DNA of 64,000 nt. Origin: Hysterangium stoloniferum. Taxonomy: Eukaryota > Basidiomycota > Agaricomycetes > Hysterangiales > Hysterangiaceae. The notes beneath the pieces were generated by a model that did no database searches, had not been told where the DNA came from, and was given only the letters and a program-made list of their open reading frames with translations. Positions 21,448-31,992 of the stretch are shown here, one piece after another; the first letter of the stretch is position 1, and each line of letters opens with the position of its first letter. The DNA is taken from NCBI GenBank assembly GCA_015178975.1, contig WHVD01000001.1:3720001-3784000 (forward strand), given 5' to 3'. The translations under genes were made by a program, and so were the position numbers.

Positions 21448-22684
21448 TTATGTACCAAACCAATTGGTATCCAAAGAAAGGGGATGAACAAAAAAACTAG
21501 ACATCTCCGCCTTATACATGCGCTCATCCAATGCAACGAAGCACAAGCCAAGGAGAACCTGGTAAACACGGGGATCGGTCCAACCCATGGGTGGCGATAT
21601 ACATAGTGTATCTTCATTTGGCTTGTGAAATACAAAGATGAGTTTTCCGTTGGTGCAAGCACCCCAACGGCATTTATTAAAATGAAGTTGTCCCCAAAGC
21701 TGCCGTGAAGAAAATTTCAAGATATTGTTAGGCTGATCATTGATTTGTGCGTAAGGCTCACCTGTTTAAGCAATTTGCACGTTTCGATATTTGTATCCCA
21801 ATTGAATCGTCCAGCGTTTTTGGAGAGGGGATTTTCGTTTGGTTGCGCAATTTCTTTGGAAAACAGGTTCAGGAACTTGTAACTCCACCAAGTCTTAACT
21901 TCAAAAACCACACATTGCGATCCCGCGGGAGGGGCTCCAATCAAGATGTAATCCGGTGGAGCAGTGGAATTATTCGCTCTAGCGGCACAAGTGCGACCCC
22001 ATTGAGGATAGAAAGTCCTGTCATTTGAGTTATGGTTGATATAGCGTGTCTAATGATTATTGATTAGCACGACAAGTTCATATTATCAAATCGGTAACTG
22101 ACGGATAGTAACATACTCAACGGATTCAACAGTTGAGTATAAACTTCATCTTGCACCGAGGGCTCGCTTGTCATTTCTGGAGGGAGTCTCTGATGATGAC
22201 CTTCGAACCACGACGAAAGTCTGTTGATCGCAATAACCTGCTGGCTAGCCTTTGGGGCGGGAACATGCCTTACCATCCTCCAAGTATTGAGTGGGCGGGG
22301 GCCGGGGGGGCGCTGTTGAGGGTTTCCCATCCAGGGAACATCGCCATTTGGCTTGCTATATTCGATAAGATGATCCACTAGCCTCCCGGCCCGTTTAATG
22401 AAATGAAGTCGCTGCTTGGTTTCTATATTCAAAACAGCCTGACTTGTTGCAGTGTGAGATGTTGGTTCCGTTTTGAGTGCCGCGGCATACAACTCCTTGC
22501 ACCGCAGCGCCGCAGGGACCCGCCCGCTGCCTGGGTCTGGGAACGGAAAGGTACGTAACATATTTGCGGGCCCTTGGTTGGCTTTCAGGCATCCTGGCGT
22601 AGATGCGTAAAAAAGGTGGGGAAGGTAGAGTTGATCAAGTCCTGGCAAGTCGGGAGGTGACTGGTTCTGTCGGTTTCTGTGCAT
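21448..22684 (-). CDS. PD-(D/E)XK-like protein, intact three-exon gene (373 aa)
   Basis: Three exons join in frame: 22684-22103, 22049-21762 and 21699-21448. Intron 1 (53 nt) begins GTCAGT and contains GCTAATC; intron 2 (62 nt) begins GTGAGC, contains CCTAAC and ends CGGCAG. All three exons are multiples of three (582, 288 and 252 nt). The middle of the protein reads PPDYILIG (D227) then CVVFEVKTWW (E244, K246), followed by QLWGQ at the exon 2/3 joint, with an upstream acidic DEVYTQL (E180). The order E, PD, E-x-K, Q is that of PD-(D/E)XK nuclease-like folds. This is motif reading only: activity, DNA target and partners are unknown, and such folds are also found in inactive proteins. The N-terminal third is Pro/Arg rich and unmatched. 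A rearranged pseudogene of it lies at 59.2-59.8 kb. Confidence 0.65.
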
Positions 22685-22699
22685 AGTAGTTTATGTTCT

Positions 22700-23670
22700 C
22701 ACTTCCAACTATTGGCGTTGATGCCTTCGCATTTAAATTGGAAAACTACTATCAGCTGACGTGGAATGTGTGACGTCCAGCATATCCAGCCGCTGTCACC
22801 GCAGAACACACATCGCAATTACCTAGTAGGATACATGAGACACTATTGGAAATTTATCATCGTGTTCCCACCAGGCACTTTCTTGAGCATCTATATGTTA
22901 TGAGGATCTTATTTTACTTATACTTTGTGTTTGGATTAAATCAACGTGTATAGAGGCGATCACCAAGCGGTGGCGACATAGATTATGTAACCTTCTATTG
23001 GAGATTCCATTATATTAGTTGCATATATTAGATCACCTGATACATTAAAAGGAAACCTATTTTAGGATATGCATATATTTGAAGAAACAGATTACCACAC
23101 ATCATTCAGAATATCAAAGAAAGAGGCTAACTACTTGAGAACTTAAGAAGTTTCATAACCAGGTCCCGGCGACGTTTTAGCTGCGAGCGTTGAATATATG
23201 ACAGCCCTTATCTACTTACTCTGTACCAGTGGAGCGGCAATACGTCGGAACAAAGCATTAAATGACAACCATTGTGGCCCTGCGTGCACCATAGATCACA
23301 TGTAGCTGCGCGTGTATACCCAATTCATATCCAATCTCAACAATTTCAATTAGTTAGATTTGAATCTGATTCATTTTTCTTTTATGAAAAAAAAATGTTG
23401 ACGTATTCGTAATTGTAAGTGTCATGATAAGCTAGTAACTCACTCGATATGATTCTAATAGGGGTCTTCAAGTCGTAGACACGTTGACGCTCGTAGAACG
23501 ATATACGCAATTCTCGAATTGCGTATTTCTTCTACAACTTTAGTGATACACAATCAAAAGTTGCTGAAACGGCTCCACTGGCTTCATGCGCTATACAGGC
23601 GGATCTGTAGATATGTGACCGACGTGCATGCCCTTCAAGTTCGTGTTATACTGGGTTATGATGAGCGTTT
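22700..23670. other. upstream region of the PD-(D/E)XK-like gene, partly duplicated at 60 kb
   Basis: No coding sequence. Bases 23233-23590 recur at 59825-60185 in the same orientation (GGCAATACGTCGGAACAAAG, CGTAGACACGTTGACGCTCG). Contains the palindrome ATACGCAATTC-TC-GAATTGCGTAT at about 23501-23524. Confidence 0.7.
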
Positions 23671-24016
23671 CATCTGTCTTTGAAAGAGGCTTCTAAGTGT
23701 GACAGCCATGCATTATACGGAAATGATAGAGACTTCTCCCGAGGGATGGACAATGTGCACGAAATCACATTTGGCGTGGTGAATTTCGATTATCACCGTT
23801 GTAGCCATGTCCAAAGGATCGTACGAATGAGATCAATTATCAGGGATATTAGAACGGTAGATATTACCAGTCAGTCGCTTGAGACTCCCACCCTCAGTAT
23901 CAAGCACCCCACTGACAACTTGACTCGCCCGTGCGAATGCAGCAGAAGAAACTCGCAATCGCGCAGGGAGCTAGCTCTATTCGCATGTAGCTACGTAAAC
24001 AAATTAAAAAACAATC

Positions 24017-24590
24017 TTAAAAAGGGGAAACAATGAGAACAGTGGAAAAGGCTAAAATATGACACAAGGGGGACAATGGGACAAAGGACAAAAGAACAAA
24101 GGGGACTTGAAAGAATAACACAAACTTGGATAATGCTCGAAATCTAACACGGAACCATCTCTCGTATTCCGATGACCATTGATGGTGCCACACAAGTAGC
24201 CGATGATTGGACGGAGCGAGGCTGTCTCCTGGCAGTGAAATGACATATTCTGATACCCATTTGGATTCACTGTATTCAGATGGGGTAATGATACACAGAT
24301 CTGTGATCACATCTTCAACAGTGGGATGTTACACCATGCTAAAAGGATAAGATGGTAACTGCTTTGACGTCAGGTTTTTTGGGGGGCAGCATATAATACT
24401 ACCCGTGAATACTAGTCGTGATTGGTCACGGGGACGCCACACACTGTCGGCAGGAACAATGCTAACAAGAGCTTGAATTCCACACGCCAAGCGGTTGATG
24501 GTGGTATGATAAAAGACTCTACCAGTTAGAGTCTCGGAAATAGACCGCGTACCATTATGGATAATCATAGTCGCTGAATCGCGAGTCTAC
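24017..24590 (-). pseudogene. hypothetical gene, interrupted
   Basis: Two minus-strand ORFs (24568-24329 and 24310-24130) read as one protein: IHNGTRSISETLTGRV, PADSVWRPRDQSRLVFTGS, then ITDLCIITPSEYSESKWVSE and WHHQWSSEYERWFRVRFRAL. A single TAA near 24330 separates them. The tail after SKFV looks like a short intron (GTGTTATTC to CATATTTTAG). I do not recognise the family. The peptides look like real coding sequence (hydrophilic, no repeats), so this is a host gene or an element-borne gene that has lost its frame once, unless the TAA lies in an unrecognised intron. Upstream, VCRHWLLMALVEFL near 24620 may be its preceding exon. Confidence 0.4.
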
Positions 24591-24886
24591 ATCAGAAACT
24601 CCACCAAAGCCATCAATAACCAATGCCGACAAACCTCGTTAAAAAGGTTCGAATTGAGACTGATTTCTCCCGCGGGTTTATCACATTCCAACAATATTAT
24701 TTGACTGCAAAAACTGATGCCTCTGTCCACGAATGAATCCAGCTGCTGAGCATAAAAACTCCTCTCTGAGGGTTACTCTGTATCAACAATTTTAATTGAT
24801 TTAAAAGCATTTAGAAATATATAGATCATGTCGACTGAGCATATTTGTTACACAAGTGTTTAAGAACAGAAACTGTGTAAGAACAG

Positions 24887-25156
24887 AAACAACCCTTCAG
24901 AAGAAACAACCCTTCAGAAGAAACAACCCTTCAGAAGAAACAACCCTTCAGAAGAAACAACCCTTCAGAAGAAACAACCCTTCAGAAGAAACAACCCTTC
25001 AGAAGAAACAACCCTTCAGAAGAAACAACCCTTCAGAAGAAACAACCCTTCAGAAGAAACAACCCTTCAGAAGAAACAACCCTTCAGAAGAAACAACCCT
25101 TCAGAAGAAACAACCCTTCAGAAGAAACAACCCTTCAGAAGAAACAACCCTTCAGA
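24887..25156. repeat. 17-bp minisatellite
   Basis: About 16 nearly perfect copies of GAAACAACCCTTCAGAA. Every frame is open, giving a spurious 103-residue ORF. Confidence 0.97.
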
Positions 25157-25368
25157 AAGGAATATAACCATTCAGAAGAAACAACCATTCAGAAAGGAAT
25201 ACAATCATTCAGAAAGGAATACAACCATTCAGAAGAAACAACCATTCAGAAAGGAATACAATCATTCAGAAAGGAATACAACCATTCAGAAAGGAATACA
25301 ACCATTGAGAAAGGAATACAATCATTCAGAAAGGAATACAACCATTCAGAAAGGAATAACCATTCAGG
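25157..25368. repeat. 20-bp minisatellite related to the 17-bp one
   Basis: Copies of AAAGGAATACAACCATTCAG, mixed with a few GAAACAACCATTCAGAA units at the left edge, so the transition from the 17-bp array is visible. Confidence 0.9.
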
Positions 25369-25612
25369 GATTGACCCTTGAGAAACAAATGACCCTTGGG
25401 AAACAAATGACCCTTGGGAAACAAATGACCCTTGGGAAACAAATGACCCTTGGGAAACAAATGACCCTTGGGAAACAAATGACCCTTGGGAAACAAATGA
25501 CCCTTGGGAAACAAATGACCCTTGGGAAACAAATGACCCTTGAGAAACAAATGACCCTTGGGAACTGAATGACCCTTGAGAAACAAATGACCCTTGGGAA
25601 CTGAATGACTCT
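25369..25612. repeat. 18-bp minisatellite
   Basis: About 12 copies of GGGAAACAAATGACCCTT, starting from a GAGAAACAAATGACCCTT variant and ending in GGGAACTGAATGACCCTT variants. Confidence 0.95.
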
Positions 25613-25679
25613 TGGAAATGACTGACTGTTTGCAATACAAAGATCAGAAATTGAGTTAATATTACTGAAATTGATTTAG

Positions 25680-25960
25680 AATTGATACAGCATTGATTAA
25701 GGATTGATAAAATATTAATGGAGCATTGATAGAGCATTGATAGAGTGTGGATAGAGTATTGATAGAGTGTAGATAAAGTATTGACTGAGCACTGATTGAG
25801 AATTGATTGAGAATTGATTGAGCATTGATTGAGCATTGATTGAGAATTGATTGAGAATTGATGAGTATGGATGGAGCATGGGTGGAGCATGGGTGGAGCA
25901 TGGGTTAGGCATTGGTTGAGAGAGAATTGATGAGCATTCATTAAGCATTGATGGAGTATT
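25680..25960. repeat. 12-bp degenerate repeat
   Basis: Short units such as ATTGATTGAGCA, ATTGATTGAGAA and GTGGATAGAGTA, then GCATGGGTGGA units near 25875. The 252-residue minus-strand ORF at 25246-26004 spans these arrays and is not a gene. Confidence 0.8.
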
Positions 25961-26229
25961 TCCATGGTTTTATATGCATGATTAGATTTCATTGGTAATT
26001 TCACTTATTTCCTCATTGTATTGGCATGTATTTGTCTCAGAGTTTATTTGAATCTTTGGGCTTGTTTGGATTTGCTGGACTTGTGTTGACTTTGTTTCAT
26101 TTCCTTTGATTTATCATATTTTGTGTTAATTTACTGTCTTTGATTTGATTCAATGTGATATATTTTGATTGATTGTAGTTTATACTTATTGATTGTATTT
26201 CAATTTAATGTTTTGTATGTTACTTTGAT

Positions 26230-26400
26230 TTACTGAATTTTATTTTTATTTATTGTATTTTATTTTGATTTATTTTATTTTATTTTGATTTATTGTATTT
26301 TATTTTGATTTATTGTATTTTATTTTGATTTATTGTATTTTATTTTGATTTATTGTATTTTATTTTGACTCATTGTATTTTATTCTCATTCATTTTATTC
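26230..26400. repeat. 20-bp T-rich repeat
   Basis: About 7 copies of TTTTATTTTGATTTATTGTA, decaying at both ends. Confidence 0.9.
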
Positions 26401-26509
26401 TAACTATGCCTGGAATTTGTTGTAGGCCTACCCAGGCCACCTATTGTAATCTCCAGGAAATGGATCCAGGCATGCTCTCACACATGTAAATATACTCCTG
26501 CACCTGAAA

Positions 26510-26655
26510 AATTACTCCCACATGTCATAGAAGCACTGCTGTGCTAGCAGAAGTACTTCCATGTGTCACAGAAATACTTCCACACATCATAGAATTGCTC
26601 CCATGTGTCACGGAAATACTTTTGTACATTACAAAAATACTTCTGTGTGGGAGCA
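26510..26655. repeat. degenerate ~24-bp repeat
   Basis: Five to six imperfect units of the type CATGTGTCACAGAAATACTTCCA, alternating CACATCATAGAA and CATGTGTCACGGAAATAC variants, next to the family D LTR. Confidence 0.7.
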
Positions 26656-26656
26656 T

Positions 26657-27220
26657 ATTAAATGCCATGTTGGGAACTTATTCTGAAACTATCAGGAAAT
26701 GTCCAGGAACTTGGAAACCTCAGGATAGGGTCAGGACATTGGCTTCAGCTTATGTGCTGCACCTCTACACAAATGCTCAGTATGTCCTTAATTTCAAATA
26801 TGGGATTCATGCTGGGAGAATACAGATATTCAGAGTTCTGAAGAGTTCTGAATATCAAGCATACAGAAAGAAGGAAGGAATAAGAAATTAAGTTGATATC
26901 TGATTTAAGGTAAAGTACAAATTAGCAGAAACTAATATTGGTTGTTTCATTATTGTACTACAAACTAGGATTATAATACGACAGATTAAGGTAAGTATTC
27001 CAAAACAGGAATACAACAAGCAAACAAGCAAATACTTGTTGACTGTCAACTGACAAGTTCACAAATGTAGAACAAGGACAAGGTTTGGAAGTATGGGAAC
27101 TATAAATGTTCTGTAGTCAGAAGTTGGGTTGGAAAGTCAGGTCAGAGAGTTGGGGTGAAAGTTGGGGCAGAAAGTTGGATAACTATGGAAGATTGAAGTA
27201 TCTGGGAATGGGTCATAACA
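26657..27220 (-). mobile_element. 3' LTR of a family D element
   Basis: Read on the minus strand it starts TGTTATGACCCATTCCC at 27220 and runs to about 26657 (CCAACATGGCATTTAATA). It is preceded by the purine tract AAAAGGAGGGGTAC (27221-27235), as expected before a 3' LTR. It contains the shared AAGCTGAAGCCAA motif near 26735-26750. Confidence 0.75.
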
Positions 27221-27429
27221 GTACCCCTCCTTTTAGGCCAAAGTCCCATAGAGGCGATTAGGTACTGAGCTTTGAACTATTGGTTATCCATTATGTGTTG
27301 TGAAAAAATGCATGTTTGGAAGTGGAGAGTCTCAGCTGTTGATCTGAGTATAAACACTTCCAAATATTCAAAATAGCAATTTTCTTTCTTTAACCACAAC
27401 TTGGATGTGTATTTGTTGTCCTTTGGTTA

Positions 27430-28440
27430 CCACCACCCCAGAAAGTTCAGAAGCTGAGATTGCCAAAGTTGCCAAAATGTTGAAGGTAGAAGAACTTCAA
27501 TGAAAATGACAGAGGATGGAGGGGAAAGTTGCTGTGTTGTAAACACTGGCTTCATGTCATGCAGATTAACAATGTCAGAGTTACTTTCTCCCTCTTTAGG
27601 ATAGACATCCCATGGTTGAGTCATGGCATCTGGTTTTCCACCAAGATGTCCAGGTCAGAAACAGATAATAATGTTTAAAGTGGAAAGAAATTCAGACCAT
27701 CAGGCTTGCCAACAGGTTAAAAGCTTAGTGGTTGAAAGATATTCCAGATTTTTGTGATCAGTAATGATGTCAATGGGAATTGTGGAATGTTTGAGATAGT
27801 GCCACCAATGTTTGAAAGCCTCCAAGATTGCCAAAAGCTCCTTATCATGGATGTTGTATGTAATTGATTTCAGAAATTGCAAGTGTCTGAGAAAGAAATG
27901 TGACCAGGTGAATTTTTCCATTGGAATCTTGGATGGAAAGAATTGTGGTAATTGCATAATTGGACACATCAGTTTCCACAATAATTGGAACATCAGGTCT
28001 CCAATGAGAAAGAATGGGAGCAGAAGTGAAGGCATTTGTTAAAATCTGAAAGGTGGAATGGCATTTTTCATCAAAAACCCATGGTTGAGGTTTACAGGTA
28101 AGTTGGGTGAGTAGTACTGTAATATCTGAATAGTTCTGAATCAATTATTGGTAGAAATTTGCAAAGCCTAAAAATGACTGGATATCCTTGACTTTATGTG
28201 GTTCGGGCCAGTCATGGACAACTTGAACTTTGGTTTCATCCACACAGAGACCATCAGGCCCAATAATGAAACTTAAATATTCAATAGAGTCCATGTCAAA
28301 ATAGCATTCTTTACCATTAGTGAAAAGACCATTTTTTCGGGGTCTTTGGAAAACTTTGCAGACCTGCTTGTCATGAAGAGTGGGATCTTCAGAAAATACC
28401 AAAATGTTGTTCAATCCTGGAATGTATTCAATCTCTGCCT
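27430..28440 (-). pseudogene. Ty3/gypsy family D pol fragment (RT end, RNase H)
   Basis: From NNILVFSEDPTLHD (RT just after the catalytic YLDD position, 28410) through DWPEPHKVKDIQSFLGFANF (about 28150-28210), the linker FDEKCHSTFQILTNAFTSAP (about 28030-28085), RNase H ETDVSNYAITTILSIQD (about 27935), DHKNLEYL (about 27740), to DVYPKEGESNSDIVNLHDMK (27560-27610). It keeps the RT-RNase H joint deleted in the 8.3-kb copy. Integrase is lost: the pol fragment stops near 27430 and about 200 unassigned bases lead to the 3' LTR. Stops and frameshifts are frequent. Confidence 0.8.
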
Positions 28441-29634
28441 CCTCTGGTCATTATTGACGGAGAACCTGAATTCAAGGTTTCTGAAATCTTAGACTCTTAG
28501 ATCAACAATTATCAACATACTTGTAAACTGCTCTATTTGGTTAGATGGGCAGGCTACAAAGGTACCAATGAAGAAACTTCATGGATATTGGCTACAGAAC
28601 TTGGGCATGCTACAGAAATTGTACTCGACTTCCACAGTGCCTATCCTAATAAACCTGGACCTTTATCATCACTCTAAATCCTAACACCCTTCCATCTTCT
28701 TGACTTCTTTTTTCTTCTGATAGCTATCTATTCCAGTGTTCTCTTCAAGCTCACACCAAAATTTTTGCAAGTCAAATTTATTAAAAGAAATAACTCCTTT
28801 AAAGTTTCTGGATTTATAAACCCCATTTCCTCTTCTTGCCCATCACTTCTATCATTATCCTCCAGTTTCCCATTAGTTGCCCACCTCTCCACAACTGCCT
28901 CCATCAATGGATCTCTGATTTCAACACTCCATTTGTCTGCATATCTCTCAAACACTGCGATGATACTGATACTGATCATGACCTTTTCCAAAAAGCTGTT
29001 CTGATTTCAGAAATTATCATCCAGTAATCAGAAACCCCATTCCTGGATCTCATTGTTCAGCTCCAGAACTTTCCAGAACTTTTCAATTTATGTCCCAAGT
29101 TTCATCACTGCATTGATGTGATCTTGAAGTTGCCTGAGTACAGTCCCAGAACAACCGATCTTTTCCAACTATTCCACAATTCCCACTTGTTTCTTCACCT
29201 CGCCCTTATCCTTGTCCTTGACCATCTTCACCCTTTGTTATGCATTTGGTAATGATAATACATGGAACCTTGTTTACCACACATTGAAAAGAGATCTGGC
29301 CCATTTCATGTTCTGTCACACACATAATATCTTCTAGTCCCCACACCATTTGCAAGGAGTTCCATTTATGTCTGCTGTCAAGTCACTCTGGAACCTTTGT
29401 TTTTTGTTTCTGTTTCAGATATTAATAATTCCATCACTCCTATAAAATCAAAACACACTCACTTTAGGGCTCGATGGCCCAACTTCTTCCCTTCTAGTGC
29501 AGTGGTTTTTCACTGTTTCCTGTCATCAACAAAGATTCTACTGAAAACCATTGTTTCACTTCTCTTCCACTAAATTCTCCTTGGCCATTTCTGTGGCCCT
29601 TCACCTATTTTCCATCAGTCTCTCTAATGCTTCC
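28441..29634. other. unassigned region with one small ORF
   Basis: A minus-strand ORF at 28728-28991 (87 aa, FERYADKWSVEIRDPLMEAV) is acidic at its centre and not recognised. It lacks support from introns or a second copy. Nothing else coding was seen. Confidence 0.35.
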
Positions 29635-30071
29635 TGTCACAACTGTCACAAGTCACAACATTGTCACAAACATTCAAAGGTAATATTTGACAACTCTTCG
29701 ACTCATCAAATTCGACTCGACAAACCTGAACATTATTTGACAACATCAAATCTCTTTCAACATGTCTCATTTCAACATCACAAATGATTTCATTATTAGA
29801 TCATAATATAGTCATAACAATATGAAGAAAAGCATAAAAGGGCCACAAAAGGAGGAAGGGAAGTCAGTTGAAATATCTGTATAATTAGTGACATATTAAT
29901 AATCAAATCTCACTTGTTGTAACTTCTTCGACTACACTTCCATGAGTTTCACAACTGGTAATAGCCTCTTACTTCATCGACAGGGTGAATATATACTTCG
30001 TCAAATGAGGCTTTCAAGTTCGATCAATAGAATAATATTCAACTTTATTGAAGAATATTTGATTTCTGACA
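29635..30071 (+). mobile_element. LTR F as probable 5' LTR of family K
   Basis: Begins TGTCACAACTGTCACAA and ends near GATTTCTGACA, matching the solo F copy at 45638-46159. An ATAAAAGGGCCA stretch at about 29843 lies at the TATA position. It is followed within 25 bases by a gag start (30096), so it is most simply the 5' LTR of the K element that continues to 35.6 kb. Confidence 0.7.
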
Positions 30072-30327
30072 GTATATTTCAACTATCAACTATTGATGAA
30101 GCCCAGGATGCAATCTGAGATTACCAAAGCATCAAGTACTACAGCACTTCAATCTGTGGCCTCCATTCCTTTGCTGAGAATTATTCGCCCATCGTGAATT
30201 CCAGTCTCTCCATTGACCAAAACTCGAAGAGCTATGTGTCTTCAATTTGAGAACCTGAAGAAGTTCGAGAAGAGCTGATCTTGCCAATTCAAGAATCCGA
30301 ATCCCCTTTAACGCCTTTGCCCGAGTC

Positions 30328-31992
30328 TGTTAAGGGTGTGTACATGGAGGGTTTCTGGAAAAACCTGTGGGAAAGCCAGTAGGACTTGGCTTCAGCTTAT
30401 AGGCTGTGCCCTCACAAGATCATCTTGTCCAATTCCAAATGGGCAGAGGGAATCCCAGGGAGTCTGGGCAGGGTTTGTGGGTCGAGAGGTCAGGGAGTCA
30501 AGATAGATAAGTCGGAGGTCGAGTGATAGATGGGTTGGAGCCCGTGGGCTCCGATGAGTAAGAACGGTGTGTTTCAAAGAGGAGTTTAGAGCGGAAAATA
30601 TACTAAGATTACTGGGGAGAATCTAAGCTGATTTTCTGACTGGATTGTATGTACAACATCTGCCAGACTATATAGACTGTGGAATGACTAACATACCAAA
30701 TCCAGTAATAATGAAAACTAAACTAACAAACATAAAATGAGATAAATAAACATTAAACTTGGTATTAGGAATGGGATGGAACAGAGTGGAGTCCAAATCA
30801 TGACAGGTCATAAAACCATAATGGGAACAGGGTGGGAGTGGAGTCCAAATTGTGACAGGTCATTTGACTATAATGGGAATGGGGCTCAGTTAGAGGGCTG
30901 ATGGGTATTCTGAGCAGGGGCTGGTGACTGATGCATGGGACAGGGTCAGAGATAAACAGGGACAGAGTCTGGTGGGTATTCCAGTGACTGATACATGAAG
31001 TAACAAAGGTTGAACGTGGACCCATCTGACGTACAGAGTCCGGCAGGAATTCCAGTAAACTGGTAATTGGTGCGTATAGGGTGCAGGTGCATATAAGTTA
31101 TGTCAGGGCAATATATATAATATATATTTTTGCCATTTATTTTTGATTTTAGTTTATTTTAATTATAGCTACATGTAGCAGTGCAGGCATGGCATGAGAA
31201 CAATTATGTAATCTCACTGCCGCCACCACCATTGAAAGCAGTTGTGCCATTGCAACACACAGATACACTGTGCACTCACAATGTGTGCACACCACAGAGT
31301 CACAAAATGCTCGCAAATGTGTGCACAGCGCAGTGGCAATATGGCATCCTCATGTCGGTGCTGATGCACGGTCACTGCCACTGCCATTGAAAGTAATAGC
31401 ACCATTGTGATGCATGGGCACGTAGCATAGTCACAAGTTGCACATTCTACGTGGTGGCACGGCCAAGTGATGGTGCCAACATAACAATGACAGCGTCGCT
31501 TATGTCCCGAATACGGCCGCGTAAGTGATATAGCAATGCGACGTAACATTGTCATGGCCAGATGATAGCAACCGACTCAAGGCTGATGCCGCCACCCATG
31601 GAGGCCTCCTTGTGCACCAGCACTGCAACTGTAGTCAGAGCCTACGCAAGCACTGGGGCACCACGTGGATCTACACAGTGCCGGGCAGGCTTACATAAGT
31701 GCTGAAAGCACGGCTATGCAATGTAGGGTCCATACATGCCATTTTAATACTCTTCTCAGGTTTTTCATGAATGAAAAATATTAAATAAATAGTATAAATA
31801 GTAGGGATGTACATAGCTAGTCTTTAGTTTCAATCTCTTAGGAATCCCCCTAAAACAAGTGTGATATCCCCTGTCATTGAGCTATCTCCTCTTCACTTCA
31901 TATTTCTGTGTTTTATCTTGTGTTTGGTAGCCTTGTTAGTGTTGCCCTAACAAGTTAGTGCCTGGAGTCTGGTGGGAATTCCAGTCATAACA
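30328..31992 (-). mobile_element. solo LTR B inside family K gag, itself interrupted
   Basis: Plus-strand edges are TGTTAAGGGTGTGTACATGG and CCAGTCATAACA. Both flanks are GAGTC (30323-30327 and 31993-31997), a perfect TSD, and removing it joins gag PLTPLPES to PPPKPVMSDD. Without the nested LTR E the element is 808 bp. Confidence 0.92.
31101..31952 (+). mobile_element. solo LTR E nested in LTR B (852 bp)
   Basis: Starts TGTCAGGGCAATATATA and ends GTGTTGCCCTAACA, with AGTTA on both sides (31096-31100 and 31953-31957). TATAAATAGTAGGG near 31795 is a plausible TATA box. A CpG-rich central block (31210-31700) is longer than in the copy at 52.9 kb, which accounts for the size difference. Confidence 0.92.

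Noticed and set aside
22103..22684. Frameshift in the PD-(D/E)XK-like gene at the GGGG run near 21994
   Set aside because: It appears only if the first intron is placed at the later GTAATA-like donor; with the GTCAGT donor all exons are in frame.
24887..25612. Possible CRISPR array
   Set aside because: Units are directly adjacent with no unique spacers, and the host is eukaryotic; these are minisatellites.
25246..26004. 252-residue minus-strand ORF with QGSFVS repeats
   Set aside because: It runs through four abutting minisatellites; the repeat units create the open frame and no domain is present.
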